This document shows positions 41,472 through 48,855 of a stretch of DNA of 64,000 bases, piece by piece (within the stretch, counting starts at the first letter, position 1; the number at the start of each line of letters is the position of its first letter). The notes beneath the pieces are model-generated. The model made no database searches and had not been told where the DNA came from. It saw only the letters and a list, made by a program, of their open reading frames with translations. The stretch spans positions 248,001-312,000 of the forward strand of contig NZ_CP073089.1 in the NCBI RefSeq assembly GCF_018137945.1, written 5' to 3'. This DNA is from Brevibacterium sp. W7.2 (lineage in GTDB: Bacteria > Actinomycetota > Actinomycetes > Actinomycetales > Brevibacteriaceae). Position numbers and translations under genes: made by a program.

Positions 41472-42461
41472 CTATGCCTCGCCCTGTTCGGCCGTGCCGA
41501 TGGCGTCGGGAAGGTCATCGAGCAGCCATGGGTAGCTCAGGGGCGAGAGGTTCGTCAGGGCGGTGAACTCATCGTCGTCGAGGATCGCGTAGTGCTTGCC
41601 GCGGATGACCTTGACCTCGCGATAGAACGGGTCGGCGAGGTCGGCCTTGTCGAACAGGCCCTCGCCCGTATCGGGGAAGTGGATGAAGAGGACATCGGCG
41701 TCGAGGCGGTCGACCTGGGACTTCTTCACCTCGTGCTCATCCGCGGTGTACTCCTTCGCCGAGGTGGACGGCAGCAGCCCGAGACCGGTGAAGAAGCTGT
41801 CGTCGCTGCCGTCGTAGGAGAGGTAGTCGACCGAGGACTTCTCGACGTTCGCGAACGTGTAGGTGGTGTCCTCGAACTCGAGGTGGCTTGCGGCGATGTC
41901 CTCGGCGGTCGCGGCGATGCCATCGACGACCGTCTTCGCCTCATCCGCCCGGTCGAGAGCCGTGGCGACGGCGGCGGTACGATCGGTCCATGTGGCATCC
42001 GGCGCCGAGGCGACGACGGGGGCGATCTGCGACAGCGCGTCGTAGTCCGCCTCGGCGGAGTCGAGGCCGGTGGCGAGGATGACGTCGGGAGCGGCCTTCT
42101 TCAGGGCGTCGAGGTCGGGCCCGTCGGCGGCGTTGTAGGTGGCCGGGGCGTCGAGCCCCTTGTCCGTGAGCGCAGCGGCAGCCCAGGGGGAGAGGCCGCC
42201 GTCGACCGCGGTGTCGGCGGCCGGCGCGAGGACGGGATCGACGCCGAGGGACAGAGCGATGTCGAGGTCGACGGGGCTGGTCACGGCGACCGTCGTCGGC
42301 TGCTCGGCGATCTCGGCGGTGCCGTAGGGCGAATCGATCGTCTGCGGATAGCTGCCGCGGGCCTGGTCATCGGCGGGGCCGGGCAGGATCGAGCAGCCGC
42401 TGACGAGCAGGGCTGCGATGGTGGCAGAGGCGATGGCGGGGAATGCGGTGCTGAGTTTCAC
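41472..42461 (-). CDS. Iron-siderophore/heme-type ABC substrate-binding lipoprotein (orphan)
   Basis: A 329-residue lipoprotein: signal peptide with lipobox VSGC (about Cys22), then a type III periplasmic-binding fold. Family segments include YGTAEIAEQPTTVAVTSPVDLDIALSLGV at the N-lobe, PDVILATGLD in the middle, and LDADVLFIHFP late. The fold normally delivers ferric siderophores, heme or cobalamin to a FecCD permease. No permease or ATPase genes are nearby, so it must use a remote transporter. The start is the GTG at 42461; the open frame beyond overlaps the neighbouring gene. Confidence 0.83.
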   Translation of the reverse strand: MKLSTAFPAIASATIAALLVSGCSILPGPADDQARGSYPQTIDSPYGTAEIAEQPTTVAVTSPVDLDIALSLGVDPVLAPAADTAVDGGLSPWAAAALTDKGLDAPATYNAADGPDLDALKKAAPDVILATGLDSAEADYDALSQIAPVVASAPDATWTDRTAAVATALDRADEAKTVVDGIAATAEDIAASHLEFEDTTYTFANVEKSSVDYLSYDGSDDSFFTGLGLLPSTSAKEYTADEHEVKKSQVDRLDADVLFIHFPDTGEGLFDKADLADPFYREVKVIRGKHYAILDDDEFTALTNLSPLSYPWLLDDLPDAIGTAEQGEA

Positions 42462-42474
42462 CCGGCCAGTGTAG

Positions 42475-43062
42475 TCAGGGCAGCGCTTCGACGTCCGTCT
42501 GGGTGCCGATGAGGTCGTCGGCGAGGGTCTCCCACTGGCCGTACGCATCCGGGTAGGCCGACCGCTGCACGGCCTGTGCCGCCTCGGTGGGCGTCATCCG
42601 ATGCCAGTTCTCGATCTGGTCGAGGCCCGGGTTGTGGACCTCGGGATTGATGCCGTAGAACGACTTCGTCGCGAAGACGCGGTCGGTGAGTTCGCTCGGC
42701 TCGCCCCAGCCCTGTGAGGGCCGCTGCTGGAAGAGCCCGACGGAATCGCGGTCGCCGTAGTCGATGTTGCGCAGCGAGGACTCCTGGAGCGCGGTCATGA
42801 GTGCGATCCGGATCGCCTCGTCGTCGAAGCCGCCGCCGCGACCGACGGCGATGATGAGGCGGGCATTGTCGATCTGCTGCTGGTTGAGCTGCTGGACGGA
42901 GGACATCTGCATCTGCCTGATGGTCGTCGAGCCGAAGGACACGGGCGCGTTGATGATGACGACAGCGGCGATCGCCAGCGCCGCCGCTGCTGCTCCGAGG
43001 CCGATCAGGGCACCGACGAGCGGGGACCGGCGTCCCTTGCGGTGTCGAGTCTGTCGAGGCAT
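42475..43062 (-). CDS. Membrane-anchored lytic-transglycosylase-like protein
   Basis: A 195-residue protein with a basic N-terminus (MPRQTRHRKGRR), one hydrophobic helix (about 16-38) and an extracytoplasmic domain. The segment RIALMTALQESSLRNIDYGDRDSVGLFQQRPSQGWG contains an SLT-like Glu (ALQESSL) and the GLFQQRPS stretch common in actinobacterial lysozyme-like proteins. It may cleave peptidoglycan, though the domain is short. A large symmetric element at 43098-43124 lies upstream. The downstream binding-protein gene begins 14 bases after its stop, so the two may be co-transcribed. Confidence 0.72.
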   Translation of the reverse strand: MPRQTRHRKGRRSPLVGALIGLGAAAAALAIAAVVIINAPVSFGSTTIRQMQMSSVQQLNQQQIDNARLIIAVGRGGGFDDEAIRIALMTALQESSLRNIDYGDRDSVGLFQQRPSQGWGEPSELTDRVFATKSFYGINPEVHNPGLDQIENWHRMTPTEAAQAVQRSAYPDAYGQWETLADDLIGTQTDVEALP

Positions 43063-43097
43063 GAATATAACGATAATGCAACAAACTTAAGGGCCAA

Positions 43098-43124
43098 TGT
43101 GACCACGCCGTGGTTTTTGTCACA
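43098..43124. promoter_or_regulatory. 27-bp compound palindrome upstream of the transglycosylase-like gene
   Basis: TGTGAC and GTCACA form the outer arms, and ACCACG-C-CGTGGT is a perfect inner palindrome. It is 36 bases before the start codon, in an AT-rich promoter region. The TGTGA/TCACA ends recall CRP/GlxR sites, but the spacing is too long for one such site. Confidence 0.45.
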
Positions 43125-43158
43125 GGAAGGTCACGAAACCCTCGATGCGGGAGTGATC

Positions 43159-43803
43159 TCAGCGGCGCACGGGTGGGTGTCGTTCGGATCGGCGGCGCAC
43201 GGGCTGGCGGAGGATCGTACGCAGTCGCTCCGGCGCCGTCCGCCGAAAGTCGCTGAGGTAGATCTCATGATGCTTGCCGGTCATCGTCAGGCCGGCGTCG
43301 GGGATGACCTCGTCGTGGAGGCGGGCGAGCACCTCGGCCTCGGCGTCGAAGGGCCCGATGTGGAGCGTCTGGACGCACGTCCCCTCGTCGAGGGTCTCGA
43401 ACCGGACGTCGCGCAGTCGCGGGGGAGCGCTCTTCCGCTCGACCGCCTCGGCGACCTCTTCGACCTGCGGGCGATCGAGCCAGTCGGGAACGAGGAGCAT
43501 GAGGGTGAAGTCCCACGCGGACTTGTCCCGGGCCGTGGTGAAGGCGCTCATGTCCGCGGCCCACCACAGTCCCTCGAGCGGGGGGACGATGTAGTCGCGG
43601 CCGAGCTCGCGCTTGCTGAAGAACTTCAGCGCATACGCCAGCGGGTAGAGGGATTCGACCGCCGAGGTGAACTCGGGCGAGCTGTTCGGGTCGCCGTGGC
43701 CGGTGATCATGAGGTAGGCCCGCGGCGGCACCTCGATGACGTCGAATTCGCCGTGGCGGGCGCGATAGCTCGGCAGGGTCTTCTTGAGATCGATCTTGTC
43801 CAC
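43159..43803 (-). CDS. GyrI-like small-molecule-binding protein
   Basis: A 214-residue GyrI-like protein. The N-terminal EFDVIEVPPRAYLMITGHGDPN is the characteristic first strand, a GLWW segment lies in the middle, and the C-terminal HIGPFDAEAEVLARLHDEVIPDAGL matches the second SHS2 repeat. The GTG start at 43803 has a GGAG site. Such stand-alone domains bind or hydrolyse cyclic and aromatic compounds. No regulator is attached. Confidence 0.82.
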   Translation of the reverse strand: MDKIDLKKTLPSYRARHGEFDVIEVPPRAYLMITGHGDPNSSPEFTSAVESLYPLAYALKFFSKRELGRDYIVPPLEGLWWAADMSAFTTARDKSAWDFTLMLLVPDWLDRPQVEEVAEAVERKSAPPRLRDVRFETLDEGTCVQTLHIGPFDAEAEVLARLHDEVIPDAGLTMTGKHHEIYLSDFRRTAPERLRTILRQPVRRRSERHPPVRR

Positions 43804-43918
43804 GGGCTGCTCCTGTGCGGAAGTGCGGGCGACCGTCTGAGGCGGAGATGGTGGGGCGATGCCCTCTGATTCTAAGCCGGGGTCGACATCGGGCGGCGCA
43901 CTGCGGTCGCGCCGGGGC

Positions 43919-43949
43919 TTGACCTTGACACGCTGTCAGGGTCTTGAGT
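43919..43949 (+). promoter_or_regulatory. MerR-type promoter with 19-bp spacer and internal dyad
   Basis: A -35 TTGACC (43919-43924) and a weak -10 TTGAGT (43944-43949) are separated by 19 bases, the long spacer typical of MerR-controlled promoters. The dyad at 43922-43942 (ACCTTGACA-CGC-TGTCAGGGT) fills the spacer. It drives the HEAT-repeat gene; the MerR-HEAT regulator is encoded two positions downstream. Confidence 0.72.
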
Positions 43950-43972
43950 GGGGAGTGAAGGAGGTGGATGAC

Positions 43973-44644
43973 ATGACCAGACAACCGACCCATCCACAAC
44001 TCACCCGGGCGCTGCGCTCGGGCCCTGCGCAGCAGCGGCTGCAGGCCGCGCTCGCGATCGGCACCGAGGCGGACGACTGCTTCCTCGACGTCCTCCTCGA
44101 ACGCAGTCGCATCGAGCCCGACTTCTTCGTCCGCGACATGCTCACGTGGGCCCTGACGCGCCTGTCGCCCCACCTCGTCGTCGCCCGGCTCATCGCCGAA
44201 CTCGAGTCGGAGACCCCGCAGGCCCGGAGCCAGGCCCTGCACACGCTGTCGAAGATCGGGGACCGCCGTGCCTGGGCGGCGATGGATCCGGCCGTCATCG
44301 GTGTCGATCTCATCGCTCATCCCGACGCCGTGGTGGCCCGCAGTGCATGGAGGTCCGCGGTTGCGCTGGTGCCGGGTGAGAGTCGGCACGAGCTCGCATC
44401 GTTCCTGGTCACGCAGTTGGGGCGCGGTGATGTCGAGATGCAGAAGAGCCTGAGCAGGGCGCTGGTGTCCCTGGGCGAGGATGTCGTGTCAGTGGTGGAT
44501 GGCAGTGTGGAGGCAGAGGAAGAAACAGTGCGGGCACACGCTCTGGCGACGGTCGAGATGTTCCATGACCCCGACGCCGGTTTCGCTCACGCCTTGAACG
44601 AGGCCAAGCGGGTGGTCGCACTGGGGTCCGAGGCGTCGGCATAG
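43973..44644 (+). CDS. HEAT-repeat protein under a MerR-type promoter
   Basis: A 223-residue all-helical protein with degenerate HEAT repeats of about 31-36 residues, for example PQLTRALRSGPAQQRLQAALAIG, DMLTWALTRLSPHLVVARLIAELE and PQARSQALHTLSKIGDRRAW. It has no signal or membrane helix. A strong AAGGAGG site precedes the ATG at 43973. The adjacent regulator fuses a MerR domain to the same kind of repeats, so the two products may bind each other or a shared partner. Function is unknown. Confidence 0.75.
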   Translation: MTRQPTHPQLTRALRSGPAQQRLQAALAIGTEADDCFLDVLLERSRIEPDFFVRDMLTWALTRLSPHLVVARLIAELESETPQARSQALHTLSKIGDRRAWAAMDPAVIGVDLIAHPDAVVARSAWRSAVALVPGESRHELASFLVTQLGRGDVEMQKSLSRALVSLGEDVVSVVDGSVEAEEETVRAHALATVEMFHDPDAGFAHALNEAKRVVALGSEASA

Positions 44645-44780
44645 ACCGGTTTTGGGAAGGGTCGGTCACCTGCGGGCGATACTGTGTGGGGCAAGCACGG
44701 TGTCGCCCGCGGTGCCGGCGGCTCGGACTCCTTCCTCATGAGCCCGGCGGCCGCGAGCCCGTGTCTGAGGGGAAAGCGAG

Positions 44781-45848
44781 GTGCGGATGCGCATCGGTGA
44801 GGTGTCCCGGAGGTCGGGAGTGAGCGCTCGCATGCTCAGACACTACGAATCGCTCGGACTGCTCGCCCCGAGTGAGCGGACGTCGAGCGGCTACCGCGAC
44901 TACTCCGCTGCCGACATCGGCCGCATCTTCCACATCGAGGGACTGCGGAAGCTGGGGATGTCGCTGTCCGACGTCGGCACAGTCCTCGACGATCCCTCGT
45001 TCGGCGCCGGAGAGCTCGTCACCCGGCTCATCGCGGCGACGCGGTCCCGGATCGCCGCGGAGCAGGCCCTCCTCGACCATCTCGAGCGGATCGACCGGGT
45101 CGGTCTCACCGATGGCGACGGTCTGCTGGCGGCGATCGACCTCATGCGCTCGCTCGAATCCCGTGATGCCATCCAGCGCCACAAGGCCGCGCTCGGCGTC
45201 GGGGTCGACGGGGGAGCGCCCGTCGAGACCCTGGTCGCGGCGGTCCTCGACGAGTCCGTGCTCAATGTCGCCGGAGCCATGCGATGGGCGCTCGCGCAGT
45301 CGGGTCCCGAGGCCGTCCCGCACCTCATCGGCGGTCTCGACTCAGCCGATCCTGCCGTGCGGCGCAACGCCGTCCGCGCGCTCGACGAGATCGCGAGGAC
45401 CACCTCGGCGGACGACCTCGGCACGGTCATCGCCGATGACCTCGTTGCGGCACTGCGCTCCGGCCTGGGCGACGACGACTCGCAGGTGAGGACTCTCGCG
45501 ACTCTCGCCCTGGGCCGGCAGCGCGACCCGATCGTCGCGTCCGCGCTCATGGACATGGCGATGGGCGGCGACACCGACGTCGAGGCGGCCGAACTCCTCG
45601 GCGGCTACTACGGCGAGGACAGCCACGACTCGCGGAGCGCGCCGGGCTCGGTGACCGGTTGGATCCTCGTCGAGCTGCATGAGCGCAGCGAATCCCACGA
45701 CCCGCATGAGCGCTTCCAGGTCCTCCAAGTGCTCCTCGAGATCCCGGGGCCGCTCAGCGACGGCCTCATCGCGCGCTTGAGCGAGGACATCGACCCGCGC
45801 ATCGCGGCGACAGCCGCAGCGGGTCTGCGCCGGCGTCGCACACAGTGA
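44781..45848 (+). CDS. MerR-family regulator fused to HEAT repeats
   Basis: A 355-residue protein. Residues 3-75 are a MerR DNA-binding domain (MRIGEVSRRSGVSARMLRHYESLGLL, then GYRDYSAADIGRI), followed by a dimerisation coiled coil (about 85-115). Instead of a short effector domain it has about 200 residues of HEAT repeats (GPEAVPHLIGGLDSADPAVRRNAVRALDEIA and two further copies). I see no Cys metal-sensing loop. The effector is probably a protein, perhaps the HEAT protein upstream, which has a MerR-type promoter. Starts at 44781 (GTG, GAGGGG site) or 44787 (ATG) differ by two residues. Confidence 0.83.
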   Translation: MRMRIGEVSRRSGVSARMLRHYESLGLLAPSERTSSGYRDYSAADIGRIFHIEGLRKLGMSLSDVGTVLDDPSFGAGELVTRLIAATRSRIAAEQALLDHLERIDRVGLTDGDGLLAAIDLMRSLESRDAIQRHKAALGVGVDGGAPVETLVAAVLDESVLNVAGAMRWALAQSGPEAVPHLIGGLDSADPAVRRNAVRALDEIARTTSADDLGTVIADDLVAALRSGLGDDDSQVRTLATLALGRQRDPIVASALMDMAMGGDTDVEAAELLGGYYGEDSHDSRSAPGSVTGWILVELHERSESHDPHERFQVLQVLLEIPGPLSDGLIARLSEDIDPRIAATAAAGLRRRRTQ

Positions 45849-45990
45849 GGTCGAGTGAGCCGGGCGGTCGGGATCGCACACAGCGGCAGCGAACAGCGCG
45901 CCGACCGGCTGCGGGACGCACAGCGGGACGGCGAGTCACCTCGGCGTCATTTGTATGCTGCCTTGTCTCCCGCAACGGCCATGCGCTCAC

Positions 45991-45996
45991 TACAAT
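45991..45996 (+). promoter_or_regulatory. -10 box (TACAAT) of a leaderless transcript
   Basis: TACAAT ends seven bases before the ATG at 46003 and no ribosome site exists between, so transcription should start at the start codon. Confidence 0.5.
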
Positions 45997-46002
45997 TGGC
46001 CC

Positions 46003-47472
46003 ATGACGTCACACACCGCGGCACCGGATCCCACGCCCGGAACCCCCGACAGCAATGATCGGGGCAGGCGTCGGCAGGCGTTCACCTTCCGCCGCACCCG
46101 GCACACCGTCACCGGCGTCCTCGACTACTTCTTCTTCCTCTTCGGCGGCGCCGCCTCGACGTTCCTCGCCATCCTCATCCTCATCAAGGGCTTCACCCTG
46201 GGATGGTGGCAGCTGCTCACCCTGCTCGTCTTCTGGGTCGTCATCTCCTACCTCACCCTGCCCCGGCTGCACCGGATCCTCACGCAGATCTACGTCCCCA
46301 ACTACTTCATCGGGCGGGCGCGGACGTCCGACGGACTGCTCGGCGACCCCGTCAATCTCGCGTTCAAGGGGGAGGAGGCGCAGATCCATCACGCGATGAA
46401 AGCGGCCGGGTGGACCCTCGCCGACGAGATCACCGCCGCCTCGACGTGGGGCATCATCAAGTCGACGCTGACGAAGAAGAGCTATCCGGAGGCCCCGGTC
46501 TCCCCTCTGCTCCTCTTCGGCCGGAGGCAGGACTTCGCCTATCAGCAGGAGGTCGACGGCGATCCGGGTCAGCGGCACCACGTCCGCTTCTGGAAGACGC
46601 CCAAGGGGTGGCTGCTGCCCGGCGGATACGAGGTCGGCTGGCTCGCCGCGGGCACGTATGACAAGAGCGTCGGTCTCTCGCTCTTCACCCTGCAGATCAC
46701 CCACAAGATCGAAGAGAACACCGACGTCGAACGCGACTACATCGTCAAGACCGTGACCGAGGCCGAACCGTCGGTGACCGTCGACGTCATCAAGGACTTC
46801 TCCACCGGATACCACTCGCGCAACGGCGGCGGCGACGCGATCATCACCGACGGCAATCTGCCCATCCTCGATGTCGACAGCGTCACGACCGATTCCTCCG
46901 ACTACCCCGATCGGCTCGATCTCGCGCTCGACGCCACGCAGATCTACAACCAGTCGCACACGGTCTCCGACGTCGCCCGGACGCTGTGGAGCAAGCGCCC
47001 GCTGCAGACCCTCATCGGCGCCGCCCTCGTCCTCGTGCTCCTCATCTTCCAGGCCTGGGACGTCGCGAGCACCTTCACCGACTGGGGGAGCGTGCGCGCA
47101 GCGGTCGCCAGCGTCGAGGGCGATGCCGGCGGACTCTCCGACGAGGAGGTCGCCCGGATCGTCGCCGGCATCCTCATCGGGATCAGCCTGCTCATCGGCA
47201 TCATCCAGGTCATCGCGAGCATCGCCGTCTTCCGCGGCAGCAACCGTGCCCGGCTGTGGATCCTCGCGCTGTCGACGTTCTCCGTCATCGTCTCGATGAC
47301 GAACTTCTTCACCGGCGACAGCGACGTCGAGACGAACTTCTACTCGCTCATGACGATCGCCCTGCAGGTCGGTGTCCTGCTCACGCTCTCCAGCGACTCC
47401 TCACGTCTCTTCACCCGCTTCAGCACCGAGGCGGCCAGAGCCGACCGGCAGGACCGCGCGATCGAGGACTGA
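46003..47472 (+). CDS. LssY C-terminal-domain membrane protein
   Basis: A 489-residue protein: two N-terminal helices (about 37-85), a large soluble domain with LPRLHRILTQIYVPNYFIGRARTSDGLLGDPVNLAF and a DYIVKTV segment that matches the LssY C-terminal domain, and four C-terminal helices (about 345-365, 395-425, 430-450, 455-470). LssY-C proteins are thought to act at membranes, but activity is not established. The mRNA appears leaderless. The last codons are echoed in a tandem repeat at 47464-47511. Confidence 0.75.
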   Translation: MTSHTAAPDPTPGTPDSNDRGRRRQAFTFRRTRHTVTGVLDYFFFLFGGAASTFLAILILIKGFTLGWWQLLTLLVFWVVISYLTLPRLHRILTQIYVPNYFIGRARTSDGLLGDPVNLAFKGEEAQIHHAMKAAGWTLADEITAASTWGIIKSTLTKKSYPEAPVSPLLLFGRRQDFAYQQEVDGDPGQRHHVRFWKTPKGWLLPGGYEVGWLAAGTYDKSVGLSLFTLQITHKIEENTDVERDYIVKTVTEAEPSVTVDVIKDFSTGYHSRNGGGDAIITDGNLPILDVDSVTTDSSDYPDRLDLALDATQIYNQSHTVSDVARTLWSKRPLQTLIGAALVLVLLIFQAWDVASTFTDWGSVRAAVASVEGDAGGLSDEEVARIVAGILIGISLLIGIIQVIASIAVFRGSNRARLWILALSTFSVIVSMTNFFTGDSDVETNFYSLMTIALQVGVLLTLSSDSSRLFTRFSTEAARADRQDRAIED

Positions 47473-47511
47473 GGTGACGCCGCGTCCGAGGTCTGAGGTG
47501 ACGCCGCGGAG
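47464..47511. repeat. Two 24-bp tandem units at a gene end
   Basis: GAGGACTGAGGTGACGCCGCG (with the stop codon of the LssY-C gene) is followed by GAGGTCTGAGGTGACGCCGCG. The first 21 bases of the units differ at one position. Confidence 0.75.
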
Positions 47512-47562
47512 TAGTCTGAAAGCGGCTGCCGCAGCGGCAGACTCAACGACGAGAGGACGCCC

Positions 47563-48054
47563 ATGACCGATTCCCCGACACCCGCCGACGACTCCGTCTT
47601 CGACACGATCGACCCCGCGCTCAAGGTCGTCACCGCAGAGATCACCATCGACGCCCCCGTGGCCGAGGTCTTCGAACTCATCGCCGATCCCGCCCAGCAG
47701 CCGGAATGGGACGGCAACGACAACCTCGGCGAGGCGGCGCCCGGCCAGCGCATCACCGGCACCGGGGGCACGTTCATCACGACGCTGACGAAGGGCGTCG
47801 ATCGGGAGAACCACGTCGTCGACTTCGAGGAGGGGCGGCGGATCGCGTGGAAGCCCGCCGAGGTGGGTCAGCCGATGCTCGGGCATGTCTGGAGATGGGA
47901 GCTCGAACCGGCAGGGGAGGGGGCGGTGCTCGTGCGCCATACCTACGACTGGACGGAGCTGCGCGACCCGCAGCGGCTGCCGCGGGCGCAGTCGACGACG
48001 GCGGACAGCCTGCGTGCCTCGCTCGAGAGGCTCAAGGCCCTCGCCGAGGCGTGA
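47563..48054 (+). CDS. SRPBCC (START-like) family protein
   Basis: A 163-residue protein of the polyketide-cyclase/START-like fold: VTAEITIDAPVAEVFELIADPAQQPEWDGNDN is the first strand-helix unit, and WRWELEPAGEGAVLVRHTYDWT the later strands, with a long C-terminal helix. These proteins bind hydrophobic ligands. The gene is convergent with the MarR gene; ligand unknown. Confidence 0.82.
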   Translation: MTDSPTPADDSVFDTIDPALKVVTAEITIDAPVAEVFELIADPAQQPEWDGNDNLGEAAPGQRITGTGGTFITTLTKGVDRENHVVDFEEGRRIAWKPAEVGQPMLGHVWRWELEPAGEGAVLVRHTYDWTELRDPQRLPRAQSTTADSLRASLERLKALAEA

Positions 48055-48103
48055 CCGGGCTGGGGTGCTCGCTGAGCCGTGAGCTCGCCTGGCCGAGGCG
48101 ATC

Positions 48104-48769
48104 CTATTTCGGCCAGGCGTCGGCGAGGCGGGTGAGGAGGTTCGCGAGAGTCTCCTTCTCCTCGTCGGTGAACGAGTCGAGGGCGACATCGACGCTGGCC
48201 TTCTGCGCGCCGAGGAAGCGGTTCGTGATCGCCCGGCCCTTGTCGGTGAGCGCGATGAGCGTGCGCCTGGCGTCGTCGGGATCGGCCTCCCTGCGCAGGA
48301 GGTCGAGTTCGACGCCCTGCGCGACGAGGCGCGAAGCGCGAGGCTGATCGACGCCGATCGCCTCGCCGAGAGCGCTGACGCCGATCGCATGCCCCACCTG
48401 GGCGAGTGCGATGAGCAGACGCAGCTGGGCGCGTCCGCCGAGGCGACCTCCCAGGCGGCGTGCCCACTCCCGCCACTCGTCGCGTCCGACGGTCTCCCCG
48501 TGACTGTGGCCGTCCGTGTCGGTGAAGTGGCTGCCGAATGGTCCGTCCTTGCCGAAGGGGCCGCTGTCACCGAACGGACCGCCGTCGCCGAAGGGGCCGT
48601 TCTCGCCGAAGAGCCCGTCCTTGCCGAACGGTCCGCCGTGCTGTCGGCCGTGGCGGCCCCCGGGACCTCCCGAGCGTCCGCCGGGTCCGCCGGGTCCCGC
48701 GAATCCGCGGAAGCCGCGCCTCCACTGGAGCTTGGTGAGCGCCTCGGCGATCTTGTCGGTGGTGTCCAT
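48104..48769 (-). CDS. MarR-family regulator with GPFG-repeat N-terminus
   Basis: A 221-residue MarR protein. The DNA-binding core lies at about residues 105-215 (GVSALGEAIGVDQPRASRLVAQGVELDLLRR, DARRTLIALTDKGR). Residues 20-85 form an unusual low-complexity region: a Gly/Pro/Arg stretch and then six near-tandem G-x-FG units (GPFGKDG, GLFGENG, GPFGDGG and variants), ending in a His/Asp/Gly segment. MarR proteins normally have only a short helix here. Divergent from an RG/GF-rich protein, with ACATGT sites in between, so it probably represses both itself and that gene. Confidence 0.83.
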   Translation of the reverse strand: MDTTDKIAEALTKLQWRRGFRGFAGPGGPGGRSGGPGGRHGRQHGGPFGKDGLFGENGPFGDGGPFGDSGPFGKDGPFGSHFTDTDGHSHGETVGRDEWREWARRLGGRLGGRAQLRLLIALAQVGHAIGVSALGEAIGVDQPRASRLVAQGVELDLLRREADPDDARRTLIALTDKGRAITNRFLGAQKASVDVALDSFTDEEKETLANLLTRLADAWPK

Positions 48770-48781
48770 GCCTCGATTTTA

Positions 48782-48831
48782 CATGTCCCTTGACATGCTT
48801 TGGGAATACATGTGACTATACATATACATGT
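48782..48831. promoter_or_regulatory. Cluster of ACATGT half-sites between the MarR gene and the divergent gene
   Basis: CATGTC-CCTT-GACATG (48782-48797) is a perfect inverted repeat; further ACATGT sites are at 48808-48813 and 48826-48831. The 85-base AT-rich spacer holds both promoters. Autoregulation by the MarR protein is the natural reading. Confidence 0.6.
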
Positions 48832-48855
48832 CAGATAACAAGTAAAGGAGATGAC

